A stretch of 47,231 bases of DNA, taken from CALCMJ01 sp964475415. GTDB lineage: Bacteria; Bacteroidota; Bacteroidia; Chitinophagales; Saprospiraceae. A model generated the notes under the pieces. The model worked only from the letters and a program-made list of their open reading frames with translations, was not told the DNA's origin and ran no database searches. Of the stretch, positions 8,504-17,334 are shown in pieces. The stretch is from the NCBI GenBank assembly GCA_964475415.1, contig CAYYWZ010000027.1, positions 1 through 47,231 of the forward strand. The letters are read 5' to 3'. Each line of letters starts with the position of its first letter. Position 1 is the stretch's first letter. Position numbers and translations under genes: made by a program.

Positions 8504-9523
8504 TCAGTCTATAGATAACAAAAACTGGATCGTATCTACACCATCCGCATAATCACTCAAGTTAGGTTGCTGAGCAGAACCTAAAGGTATAAGCTCTAAG
8601 CCTTCTACTTCAGCATTAGATACCACACATTGTATCTCATCTTTTTGTTCTTGCAATTGTTTTTCTAGCAAATTCAGATCAGAATACTCTTCATAATGTA
8701 GACAGGCTATTCGCGAAGCTATAGCTTTGTCTTTTCGTAAAATTATTTTATTGTTCGTAAGAAACTCATCCTTATTGAGCAGGTATATTGCAAAATTATA
8801 GTCGTAATTATTTTTGTATTTATTGTGGTGGATCATTTCACTATCCTTAAGAAGATGATCCATTAATAACTCTCTTTTGTAATCCTTAGGTAGGTATACC
8901 TTCGATACGTTTCTACAACCTAGACCGAAATAACTAGAAACATCACTAGAAAACTTACCTAGATCTTCCGCAGATTCCTTACCATCTAGTATAGCTACTG
9001 CATTTCTATTCCTTCTTATGATGTGAGGATATTTAGAAAAATAATAATCGAAGTATCTGCTAGTATTATTACTACCGGTAGCAATAACACCATCTATATT
9101 TTCTAAACGATCTACCTGCTCGAAATAGCTTGCCGATACAGGATGTTTCTCTATCATGCATTTCAGTAAAGCAGGGATCAATACCTGATCTTTCTCCGAG
9201 TACTTTACTACACTTAGATTGTCTGTGAGAAAAATACATATAATATCATGTAGTCCTACCAGCGGAATGTTCCCTGCAGGTACTAAGCCTATCCGCTTCT
9301 TTGATACTATATTATCTAGATGATATTTTTCTATCCACGATAAGAGTAAATCTTTGTTTAAAAACTTGTGGGCTATAGCTTCTAGAGACTTGTAAGAATT
9401 CTCTTTGACAAACCAGGGATTCTTTTGATAAGCTGATATCACTGAGGCATCTATACGTTCATCACCACGCAAAATTAAGTTTCCCAAATAATCGAGTGCT
9501 TCTATTTTTTCTTGTAACTGCAT
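8504..9523 (-). CDS. LuxC-like acyl-CoA reductase
   Basis: A 339-residue member of the LuxC/acyl-CoA reductase family (aldehyde dehydrogenase superfamily), which reduces an activated fatty acyl thioester to the aldehyde with NADPH. The nucleotide-binding region includes RIGLVPAGNIPLVGLHD (about residues 77-93), and the probable catalytic Cys203 lies in FGLGCRNVSKV. LuxC of luminous bacteria is longer (about 480 residues), so this is the shorter Bacteroidota form, whose product is not established. Its ATG overlaps the stop of the pseudouridine synthase gene by one base (TAATG), which implies translational coupling. A LuxE-like gene lies at 45537-46532 in the same window. Confidence 0.82.
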   Translation of the reverse strand: MQLQEKIEALDYLGNLILRGDERIDASVISAYQKNPWFVKENSYKSLEAIAHKFLNKDLLLSWIEKYHLDNIVSKKRIGLVPAGNIPLVGLHDIICIFLTDNLSVVKYSEKDQVLIPALLKCMIEKHPVSASYFEQVDRLENIDGVIATGSNNTSRYFDYYFSKYPHIIRRNRNAVAILDGKESAEDLGKFSSDVSSYFGLGCRNVSKVYLPKDYKRELLMDHLLKDSEMIHHNKYKNNYDYNFAIYLLNKDEFLTNNKIILRKDKAIASRIACLHYEEYSDLNLLEKQLQEQKDEIQCVVSNAEVEGLELIPLGSAQQPNLSDYADGVDTIQFLLSID

Positions 9524-10593
9524 TACTCCATTTGTTCTTTTCTATAATGTAGATAGTGTCTCCACTTTTCTAATAGCTCATGCATATCACTAGGAAGATC
9601 AGAGTCAAAGGTCATCTGCTCCTTGGTATGCGGATGAATAAAACTTAAGGACTTAGCATGAAGTGCCTGCCTAGGCATCATCTTAAAACAATTTTCTACA
9701 AAATGCTTGTACTTACTGAATACTGTTCCTTTGATAATCTTATCACCGCCATACTTAGCATCAGAGAAAATAGGATGATGCTTATGCCCCATGTGCACAC
9801 GTATCTGGTGTGTACGTCCTGTTTCTAATCGACACTCTACAAGGCTGATATAATACATATCCTCTAAGACCTTGTAATGTGTAATAGCCTCCTTTCCATC
9901 TTCGCCATCTGCAAAAACATATTGTTTTACACGATCTTTAGGATGTCGACCTATATTGACATCTATAGTTCCTTCTGGTTCATCGAAATTACCCCAGACT
10001 ACTGCTTGGTAAGTTCTATGTATAGAGTGATCAAAAAACTGTTTCGCCAGATGGGTCATAGCATACTCTTCCTTAGCTATAACCAACAAGCCCGAAGTAT
10101 CCTTATCGATACGGTGTACTAGCCCAGGTCTGTCCATAGAGTTACCTTCCATCACAGGAATTTCCTGTTGTTGCAAATAGAATCTCAAAGCATTCACCAA
10201 GGTACCTGATCTATTACCCACTCCCGGATGCACTACAAGTCCTGCTGGCTTATTCACCACTAGTAAGTAGGCGTCCTCATATACTATATCTAAGGGAATA
10301 TCTTCTGCTATTACATCTCCGAGATAATCTGGGTGTTTAGGTATAAGAACAGATATCGTATCATTAGGTCTGACCTTATAATTCGATTTTATTTCTTTCT
10401 CATTGACTTTTATAGCTCCTGACTTGATGGCATTCTGCACCCTATTTCTAGATATATTATTCAGTCTATCCATCAGGTACTTATCTATTCTTATCTGAGT
10501 CTGACCAGGATCTACCTGTACAATAGTCTCTAGGAAGAGGTTGTCCTCTGTCTCGCCTAACTGCTCTTCTGTTTTTTTGTTTTCCTCTTCCAT
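9523..10593 (-). CDS. RluA family 23S rRNA pseudouridine synthase (RluD-like)
   Basis: A 356-residue enzyme that isomerises uridines in large-subunit rRNA. Residues 33-85 are an S4 RNA-binding domain (RIDKYLMDRLNNISRNRVQ). The catalytic domain holds the family motif HRIDKDTSGLL with catalytic Asp163, then the ETGRTHQIRVHMGHKHHPI segment typical of RluC/RluD. The S4 domain plus length favour RluD over RluA, but I do not assign the symbol. An acidic N-terminal tail of about 25 residues precedes the S4 domain. The gene sits second in the minus-strand operon, 5 bases after the barrel gene and overlapping the acyl-CoA reductase gene by one base. Confidence 0.9.
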   Translation of the reverse strand: MEEENKKTEEQLGETEDNLFLETIVQVDPGQTQIRIDKYLMDRLNNISRNRVQNAIKSGAIKVNEKEIKSNYKVRPNDTISVLIPKHPDYLGDVIAEDIPLDIVYEDAYLLVVNKPAGLVVHPGVGNRSGTLVNALRFYLQQQEIPVMEGNSMDRPGLVHRIDKDTSGLLVIAKEEYAMTHLAKQFFDHSIHRTYQAVVWGNFDEPEGTIDVNIGRHPKDRVKQYVFADGEDGKEAITHYKVLEDMYYISLVECRLETGRTHQIRVHMGHKHHPIFSDAKYGGDKIIKGTVFSKYKHFVENCFKMMPRQALHAKSLSFIHPHTKEQMTFDSDLPSDMHELLEKWRHYLHYRKEQME

Positions 10594-10598
10594 AATTT

Positions 10599-11327
10599 TT
10601 AGAATATGATACTCAGACCTATTTGGTATCTAATCATATCTGTTGCTGATTTTTCAAAATCCAATAAGTCTAAAGCGAACCCGCCTGTTGTTTCCCCATT
10701 TTCTACGTAATATTCTGATACTAGACCTGGCTGAAAAATAAATTGAGTATTAAGTGCATAATTTCTGAAAACAAAGGTCTGAAAGCCTACACCGAAACCA
10801 TAGCTAAGATTCATACTGAATTCTTCTACATTGTAAGATAAATTTTGCCCGCTAGAGATATCATTAATATTGACAGAAGTAAGAAAACTTCTTAACCCTA
10901 GGTAAGGTTGAATATAAGGCTCTATTTTCCAGAAATAAAAGTTAGGAAAATACTTAAAAGAAAAATCTACACCTATCATACTCGTACTTGCAGTCTCTCG
11001 TTCTGTAGCAAAGTCTAAACTAGCACTAGATATTCCAGAATAATAGAAATCTATTCCTGCAAATATCGGCGTACTTTCTCTTATCTGCTTATACAAGCCT
11101 ACAGAAACGCCTACCTTCTTATCAGGTAGATTAGTACCAAACATATTAACTGCATCTAAAATCTCTATAGAAAAATCTGCTATCCAGGTATCTGGCGTAA
11201 ACACATCTACATTACTTCCATTATACTCGTCTACATATTCTACATCCTGCCCTACCAGTTCTTGCTGTACTAGCATTAAAAACAAAGTCAAAAAGATTGT
11301 GAATAATTTATATTTTATAAAACTCAT
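10599..11327 (-). CDS. Predicted outer-membrane beta-barrel protein, unknown function
   Basis: A 242-residue protein with a cleavable signal peptide (hydrophobic residues 8-20, likely cleavage after about residue 26 in ELVGQ). It then shows alternating amphipathic strands rich in Tyr, Phe and Gly, and ends in ...IRYQIGLSIIF with a C-terminal Phe, as barrel proteins do. I do not recognise a specific family beyond the 8-stranded OmpA/OmpX-like barrel style. It is the first gene of the operon with the pseudouridine synthase, acyl-CoA reductase and nth, an unexpected grouping that may only reflect a shared promoter. Confidence 0.65.
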   Translation of the reverse strand: MSFIKYKLFTIFLTLFLMLVQQELVGQDVEYVDEYNGSNVDVFTPDTWIADFSIEILDAVNMFGTNLPDKKVGVSVGLYKQIRESTPIFAGIDFYYSGISSASLDFATERETASTSMIGVDFSFKYFPNFYFWKIEPYIQPYLGLRSFLTSVNINDISSGQNLSYNVEEFSMNLSYGFGVGFQTFVFRNYALNTQFIFQPGLVSEYYVENGETTGGFALDLLDFEKSATDMIRYQIGLSIIF

Positions 11328-11431
11328 ATTACTATTTTTGAGTCGATGTACAAAGATGACTATAAGATGTTAAAAAGTCATCATATGATTGGCTTAAATT
11401 AATTCTTGATCCCTACAGTTAATACTTTTTT

Positions 11432-12625
11432 ATGAAAAAAATATCTTTTAACTCCATCTGCGCTAAGGAAATACAAGATCCTAAAACCTCAAAACCACAT
11501 ATTTTACCGCTTTATGCTACTTCTTCCTACGTTTTCGAAGATACTCAGTTCTGTATGGATGTGTTTGCTGGTAAGGAAAAAGCTCATGTCTATTCTCGTT
11601 ATGGTAATCCTACCATAGATGCTGTGGCCAACAAGATCGCAGCACTAGAATCCTATAATATGGAGGATAAAACAGCACAAGCTTACCTAACTAGCTCAGG
11701 GATGTCAGCTATTTTTACAGTTTTATCGGGCTTACTACAACAGGGTGACAAGGTCCTCACACAAGGAAACTTATACGGAGGAACAACTGAGTTATTGCTA
11801 AAGATTTTTAAAAAGCTAGGAGTAGAACCCATTTTCATAGATCTCAAAGATCAAATTACACTAGAACAAAATTTAACACAAGATCCTGCTATCAAACTTA
11901 TATATCTGGAAACACCAGCTAATCCCACGTTAGCATGTATAGACCTTGACAAACTTAGCGCAACGGCACAGGCTCATAAGATTATTACCGTAATAGACAA
12001 TACTTTCGCCACTCCTTATCTACAACAACCGCTAAGTCATGGTATAGATATCGTTATACATTCCACTACTAAATATCTTAATGGTCATGGAAATTCTATT
12101 GCCGGAGCTATCATTACTGCTAATGAAGACTATGCATATCAGATCTGGACAGCACTTAAACTTACTGGTGGAAACTGCAGCCCTTGGGACGCATGGCTCT
12201 TGCATAACGGACTGAAGACCTTGCCTCTCCGTATGGAAAGGCATTGCAATAATGCACTAAATATTGCAAGGTTCTTAGACGAACATAAGAAGGTAATTAC
12301 TACCAACTATCCTGGACTTGCAGAACATAGTTCTCATGATATTGCGAGTCATCAGATGAATGCTTACGGAGGCATGTTGAGCTTTGAGTTAGCGGGCGGA
12401 TTAGAAGCAGGGATACGGTTTCTTGATAACCTTAAGTTCTGTACGCAGGCTCCTACCCTTGGCGATATAGATACTCTGGTATTACACCCTGCAAGTAGTT
12501 CTCATATCAAAGTCGCTAAACCGCTCAGAGAAGCTAATGGAATTACAGATGGATTGGTACGTATATCAGTAGGTATAGAAGATGTCCTAGATATCATTAA
12601 TGATTTAGAACAAGCAATAGGCTAA
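11432..12625 (+). CDS. Cys/Met metabolism PLP-dependent enzyme (trans-sulfuration family)
   Basis: A 397-residue fold-type I PLP enzyme of the cystathionine gamma-synthase / methionine gamma-lyase / O-acetylhomoserine sulfhydrylase family. The PLP lysine is Lys214 (HSTTKYLNGHG), the ring-binding Asp is Asp189 (VIDNTFATPY) and the phosphate-binding segment is YSRYGNPT (54-61). The active-site Tyr is Tyr115 in NLYGGTT. Methionine gamma-lyases usually have a Cys two residues after this Tyr (LYGC); here it is Gly117, which speaks against a classical lyase. Length fits either cystathionine gamma-synthase or a short sulfhydrylase. The true substrate is open. No neighbouring methionine gene or SAM riboswitch-like leader is evident. 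Confidence 0.85.
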   Translation: MKKISFNSICAKEIQDPKTSKPHILPLYATSSYVFEDTQFCMDVFAGKEKAHVYSRYGNPTIDAVANKIAALESYNMEDKTAQAYLTSSGMSAIFTVLSGLLQQGDKVLTQGNLYGGTTELLLKIFKKLGVEPIFIDLKDQITLEQNLTQDPAIKLIYLETPANPTLACIDLDKLSATAQAHKIITVIDNTFATPYLQQPLSHGIDIVIHSTTKYLNGHGNSIAGAIITANEDYAYQIWTALKLTGGNCSPWDAWLLHNGLKTLPLRMERHCNNALNIARFLDEHKKVITTNYPGLAEHSSHDIASHQMNAYGGMLSFELAGGLEAGIRFLDNLKFCTQAPTLGDIDTLVLHPASSSHIKVAKPLREANGITDGLVRISVGIEDVLDIINDLEQAIG

Positions 12626-12642
12626 GATAATTTTTATGATTT

Positions 12643-12790
12643 GGGTGTGCCCCTCGCCTCCCTTACACTTAGGCTCTTCACCTCAGGTCGCAGTCCTACA
12701 AGCGCGTTGACACTTGGTCCCCAGCTACGCACTAATGCTCTGCACGGACTGCTCACTACGCTCGCCCTCTCCGGGTTGCTCACACAAGTC
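12643..12790. repeat. GC-rich anomalous intergenic block, probable dispersed repeat
   Basis: From GGGTGTGCCCCTCG at 12643 to about 12790, 89 of the 150 bases at 12641-12790 are G or C (59%), against roughly a third in the surroundings. The block is non-coding and lies between two genes that converge on it. It carries repeated CGC/CTCGC words and has no long perfect hairpin. I recall similar GC-rich stretches starting with GGGTGTGCCCCTCG between genes of other Bacteroidota genomes, but I could not check this. It may be a dispersed repeat, a structured RNA or a terminator-like element. Confidence 0.6.
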
Positions 12791-12876
12791 TATCACTAGA
12801 TCTAAACTCAAGTTCGACTAAAGCTTTATCCTTAAATCCGGAAATGCGATTAATAATTATTTAAGAATAAGAGAAA

Positions 12877-15855
12877 TTACAAAACATCTATAACTAAGGA
12901 TACACGTGTTCCTATAGGTTCTCCATTATTATCCTTAAGATCTTCAAATGCAATCTTAATAAACCGTTCGTCTCCTTGCTTAAGTAATTCTATTCGCTCT
13001 TTAATTATTTTTATGCCTAGGGACTTGTGTTTCCCTTTAGATTTGATCCTAATTTCTTCTGCCTTCTTTCTACCTATACCATTATCCTCTACAGTACATT
13101 TTACTTTATCTTGACCAACTGCCTCAAAATTTATGGTAAGATTCTTTGGACCTTCTTTATGGAAAAGACCATGAACGATTGCATTTTCGACAAATGGCTG
13201 GACCATCATACTAGGTATATTTACGATAATATCATTAAGTTCTGAAGATTGATTTATAGAATACGTGAAATTTCCATCGAGACGCAACTGTTCTAAACTT
13301 AGATAATTATCTAAGAGCTTAATTTCATCAACTAACGAAATATTTGCTTGCTTAGATGACTCGAGATATCTCCTCATCAGTGAAGCAAACTGATGTAGAT
13401 ATTTTGAAGCATCATCACTCTGATTAGAATCTATAAGATATTGTATGGTATTCATACAGTTAAAAAGAAAATGCGGATTCATCTGAGATCGTAAAGCTTG
13501 TAATTCTAACTCTGCAAACTTTTTATTAATCGTCGTTTGCAGTTTTGCATCAGATCGAATTTTCTTCACTCTGTTTATATAGATAAGATAAGATAATAGA
13601 GCTAAGAGTAGGAGACCTATAATAAAAGAACTCGTCCGTTTATGCCATGGTTGCTCTATAGAGAAATCTAACTCAAAAACCTTCTTACTTCTCATGCCAA
13701 GCAAGTCTACAGCTTGAGCAGCAAAACGATAATTTCCTGGAGCAAGATTGAAGTAATTAGCTGTATTATCACTAGTCAAAGTTTTATTTTCGACACTACC
13801 CGTAAGAGAATATTGATACTTTAGACTATTTAATTCTTTAAACGATACTCCAGCAAAGACAAACTGGAAATTATTATCATCATTTCGAAAATTAGTATTC
13901 TGACCCTTGGAAATCACTTTGCCATTGACAAGTGTAGACTTGTGGTATAATAAGGGTAAATCATTTACAACTGTTGTATCACTAGGGTCGACTACATTTA
14001 CACCTGTCTTAGTTCCGGTATATACTTTATCCTCATCATGATAAAGACATTGTACCTCACTTGACATCAACCCAACAGACTGACTTAGTTTTCTAGCTAA
14101 TATAAGTCTTCCATTATGATCAACATTAAAAACAGTTATACCTTTGTTACTCGATAACCATACTTCACCATTCACAATTTCTATATCGCTTATGATTTCA
14201 CCATTTGTAGAGCTCGCAAATATCAATTTATCCTTAGAGATATATGCTAAACCATAACCATCAGTTCCTATCAATATAGTGGTATCAAACTTGACTATAT
14301 TTGTGATTTTCATGTTGAGTTCTTGCTCGTATATTCTAGTGGTCAGCAAGGAATCCAATTGCAATCTGAATAGCCCATTATTAGCCCCTATATAGCAAAC
14401 AGAATCAGATACTTGACAGATAGAACTCGCCGATATATCTAAATTAATGACAGAACTTTTTTCAAGATCTTGAACAGGCATATAAACTAACCTCTGATTG
14501 TTTGCTATAAGAAATGCTTTAAATTTATCAGAATAAAATACATCTTTTACAGCAATTGGAGCCGAGGATTTTGCCTCTAACAAAGTCTCCTCATCTACTA
14601 AATTTTTAATCTGTTTTTTGTCCTTATCAAATAACAGGATATCATACTTAGTACAAATAATAAACTTGTCTTTATAAGGTACTATTTTATAGATTTTATT
14701 ATCTCTTATTTTAGAGGCTTGTCGAGCAAAACTTTCAGAATTTATATTCAGAATTAATTGACAAGATTCACCACTGTTTTGATAAATATTACCTTCCCAG
14801 TCACAGAAATATTTCGCGTTTCCATTTCCAAATATTTCTACAATATTCTGATCATCAAAACAAGTTATACTAGCTATACTTCTATTTTCTGCTCTAATGA
14901 AAACAACTCCTTTGTCCTGAGTACATATCCATCTGTTGGATTGTTTATCTATAAAAGCTTTATTGACCAACATATCGATTCCTTCATCTTGAAATACTAA
15001 TTTATCTATTAAATTGAATTTATCATCATAGACTACTGTCCCTAGGTTAGTTTGTACTTCTAAAAAATCTCCTAATCTTGTAACATAGGCGTGATCTGGA
15101 AGAGTGTGGAAGTAATCACTAAAGGATAGATCAAAGACTTTATTTGTTTTAGTATTTACAAGTACTATATAATGGGGAAGAAAACTTCCATCTTTTAATT
15201 TTATATGTCCCAGGTTAAAGGAGGCTAAATCACCTGCTGCTCTCTTATTAGATGAGGTAATCAACTTATTTCTTGTCGATTTAGATAACACACTTACATG
15301 CTTACTACTCCCTATAAGTAATGAATCATTTTTTAGCACTATCTTCGATGGGAACATAGACAAAACATAGCCAAGACCTCGATTAGACCAATCAAAATCT
15401 AATCTTAAAGAATCATTTTCTAAGGTAAAAACTTTATTTCCATGAAAACAGAATTCTATTCTATCTTCATAAAAACTAGAGGAATAATATCCTCTTTTCC
15501 TTAATTTATCAGCAACAGGAATATCATAAACTTTATCATTTTCTAGATATTGCAATCTATCTCCATTTGCGAATACCCAGATCCTCCCTTGTTTATCTTC
15601 TGCTAAATCCCATACGTCATTAGTCTGCAATCCGTCTTGTACGGTAAATGTTTTGAATTCAGAACCGTTATACTTACTTATACCCTTATCTGTAAAAAAC
15701 CATATATAGTTTTCAGAGTCTTGGATACAACCATATACATTATTAGATGGTAATCCATTCTGTACGGTCAACTTAGTATATCTTACATTCTGAGTTACAC
15801 CTAAAATAGGATTAGCCAAAAAGAAAACAACGAACAAAATAATTAGCCTTATCAT
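12877..15855 (-). CDS. Sensor histidine kinase, two-component beta-propeller sensor with LytS-type kinase
   Basis: A 992-residue membrane kinase. After a signal peptide (1-21) come many propeller-type repeats (for example IQDSENYIWFFTDKGISKYNG, the reg_prop pattern) spanning about residues 25-640. A Y_Y_Y-like Ig domain follows (about 655-730), then a single transmembrane helix (about 740-762). The cytoplasmic part is the LytS-type His_kinase domain with the phospho-acceptor His795 in QMNPHFLFN, then an ATPase domain with an N-box near 883-893 (QPFVENAIVHG) and a G-box DNGIGRKK near 920. There is no fused receiver, unlike the SusR-type hybrid kinases with the same sensor. The ATG overlaps the response regulator stop by one base (TAATG), so the two form a coupled pair. 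Confidence 0.92.
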   Translation of the reverse strand: MIRLIILFVVFFLANPILGVTQNVRYTKLTVQNGLPSNNVYGCIQDSENYIWFFTDKGISKYNGSEFKTFTVQDGLQTNDVWDLAEDKQGRIWVFANGDRLQYLENDKVYDIPVADKLRKRGYYSSSFYEDRIEFCFHGNKVFTLENDSLRLDFDWSNRGLGYVLSMFPSKIVLKNDSLLIGSSKHVSVLSKSTRNKLITSSNKRAAGDLASFNLGHIKLKDGSFLPHYIVLVNTKTNKVFDLSFSDYFHTLPDHAYVTRLGDFLEVQTNLGTVVYDDKFNLIDKLVFQDEGIDMLVNKAFIDKQSNRWICTQDKGVVFIRAENRSIASITCFDDQNIVEIFGNGNAKYFCDWEGNIYQNSGESCQLILNINSESFARQASKIRDNKIYKIVPYKDKFIICTKYDILLFDKDKKQIKNLVDEETLLEAKSSAPIAVKDVFYSDKFKAFLIANNQRLVYMPVQDLEKSSVINLDISASSICQVSDSVCYIGANNGLFRLQLDSLLTTRIYEQELNMKITNIVKFDTTILIGTDGYGLAYISKDKLIFASSTNGEIISDIEIVNGEVWLSSNKGITVFNVDHNGRLILARKLSQSVGLMSSEVQCLYHDEDKVYTGTKTGVNVVDPSDTTVVNDLPLLYHKSTLVNGKVISKGQNTNFRNDDNNFQFVFAGVSFKELNSLKYQYSLTGSVENKTLTSDNTANYFNLAPGNYRFAAQAVDLLGMRSKKVFELDFSIEQPWHKRTSSFIIGLLLLALLSYLIYINRVKKIRSDAKLQTTINKKFAELELQALRSQMNPHFLFNCMNTIQYLIDSNQSDDASKYLHQFASLMRRYLESSKQANISLVDEIKLLDNYLSLEQLRLDGNFTYSINQSSELNDIIVNIPSMMVQPFVENAIVHGLFHKEGPKNLTINFEAVGQDKVKCTVEDNGIGRKKAEEIRIKSKGKHKSLGIKIIKERIELLKQGDERFIKIAFEDLKDNNGEPIGTRVSLVIDVL

Positions 15856-16598
15856 TAGAGATGATTCAGGGCTTCTAAAAAGTCTTTCTTCCTTCGGTTA
15901 GATACCGGTACCTCATACTCGTCTGACAAAACAACAATACCTTCTTTTTTATAGGAACTAATATATGCCAGATTTACGATATAGGATTTGTGCGTAGAGA
16001 AAAAATCATATTTATCTAAGAGTGAATTAAATGTTCCTATGCTATATGAACTCATAAAATTTTTATCCTTACATACAATATTTGTATAACCTCCTTTGCC
16101 CTTACAATACAAGATATTATTAAGATCTAAGAAAATAATCTCATTCTCAAAAGGTACTGCTATCTTTTTACTAGAATCATTTTTTAGAGCAATATTTTGC
16201 AAGAGTTGTTTATTTCTAAGGAGTTGATTTTTCTCTTCTACTCTCTTAAATGCATTCAACGTTGCCTTAAGAATATCCTCATCAGAAATAGGTTTCATAA
16301 CATAACCTATCGCACATAGATTGATAGCGTCTATAGCATATTCATTATACCCTGTTACAAAAATTACTTCGAAAGATGGATTAGGAATTTTCTCTAAAAA
16401 CTCAAACCCTGTTTCCTTAGGCATAGAAATATCTAAGTATACCAAATCAACAGATTCTCTCAATAATAATGCTCTACCAGCATCAGCTGAATCTGCTATC
16501 CCCACAATTTCTATATTGGGCAATAACCTTGATAATTTAGATTCTAGTAAAAGCCTTGAAGCCCTTTCATCATCTATAATTACTGCTTTAACGTTCAT
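15855..16598 (-). CDS. LytTR family response regulator
   Basis: A 247-residue transcription factor. The receiver domain (1-120) has the acidic pair Asp9-Asp10, phospho-acceptor Asp56 (LVYLDISMP), Thr82 and Lys102 (MKPIS). The LytTR DNA-binding domain covers about 144-245 and includes FFSTHKSYIVNLAYI. It should be phosphorylated by the propeller kinase encoded directly downstream, with which it overlaps by one base. LytTR proteins bind direct repeats upstream of their targets; no target site can be assigned from this window. Confidence 0.93.
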   Translation of the reverse strand: MNVKAVIIDDERASRLLLESKLSRLLPNIEIVGIADSADAGRALLLRESVDLVYLDISMPKETGFEFLEKIPNPSFEVIFVTGYNEYAIDAINLCAIGYVMKPISDEDILKATLNAFKRVEEKNQLLRNKQLLQNIALKNDSSKKIAVPFENEIIFLDLNNILYCKGKGGYTNIVCKDKNFMSSYSIGTFNSLLDKYDFFSTHKSYIVNLAYISSYKKEGIVVLSDEYEVPVSNRRKKDFLEALNHL

Positions 16599-16713
16599 AC
16601 TTACTTGACCTTTCTATTCTTAAGTTATAGATCTAATTGAATTAAAAAGAGGTTTGAAAAACTTATTGGACTATAAAAATTAAAAACCCAAAAATCATCA
16701 AAAGCTCACGACA

Positions 16714-17244
16714 CTACTCATAAAGATAATGCTCATCTCTCAGTATAGCACCTCTAAGACCTAGTTCTACTGCTCTTACATTTTCTAACTTACCATCCTT
16801 ACATTCGAACTTTATGATGGTTCTAAATCTATGGAAGCCTATGTGTCCACAAGCTCCAGGATTGATGTGCAAAAGATTTATCTTTTTATCGGGCATAACC
16901 TTGAGAATATGAGAATGACCACAGATATATAAGTGCGGCATCTTGTCTTTTAATAACTGATGTACTCTAGGCTTATACCTTCCGGGATACCCACCTATAT
17001 GCGTCATAAATACAGTTACCCCTTCACACTCCCACTCCAGATTAAGTGGCATCCGCTCTCTTACATCGCCTCCATCAATATTGCCATAGACGCCTCTCAA
17101 CGGGGCTATAGCTTCTAACTTATCTATAACTTCAACTGAACCAAAATCTCCTCCATGCCAGATCTCATCAGCATCTTTGCAATGATCTAGAACATCATCA
17201 CCGCAATAGCTATGCGTATCTGATATAAGTGTTATTTTTTTCAT
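16714..17244 (-). CDS. YfcE/MJ0936-type metallophosphoesterase
   Basis: A 176-residue two-metal phosphodiesterase. I chose the ATG at 17244 because the protein then begins directly with the metal-binding strand MKKITLISDTH; the upstream in-frame Met at 17286 would add 14 residues that precede the fold. Metal motifs are D-T-H (9-11), HGGD, GNIDGGD, the THIGG segment and CGHSH near residue 128. The family includes YfcE and the archaeal MJ0936 phosphodiesterases; the physiological substrate is not known. The gene is upstream of the LytTR regulator on the same strand with a 115-base gap, so co-transcription is possible but not certain. Confidence 0.85.
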   Translation of the reverse strand: MKKITLISDTHSYCGDDVLDHCKDADEIWHGGDFGSVEVIDKLEAIAPLRGVYGNIDGGDVRERMPLNLEWECEGVTVFMTHIGGYPGRYKPRVHQLLKDKMPHLYICGHSHILKVMPDKKINLLHINPGACGHIGFHRFRTIIKFECKDGKLENVRAVELGLRGAILRDEHYLYE

Positions 17245-17334
17245 CTCATTCCTATTATAGATTACAATATAGAATATTCTTATCATAAAATTATTCTGTT
17301 CAATATTGTATCTTAGTTTAACAAAAATTGTGTA

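Noticed and set aside
8504..9523. A bioluminescence operon around the LuxC-like gene
   Set aside because: No luxA, luxB or luxD gene is present, and the LuxE-like gene is far away on a separate transcript.
17245..17286. ATG at 17286 as start of the phosphoesterase
   Set aside because: It adds 14 residues before the metal-binding first strand that begins at the ATG at 17244.
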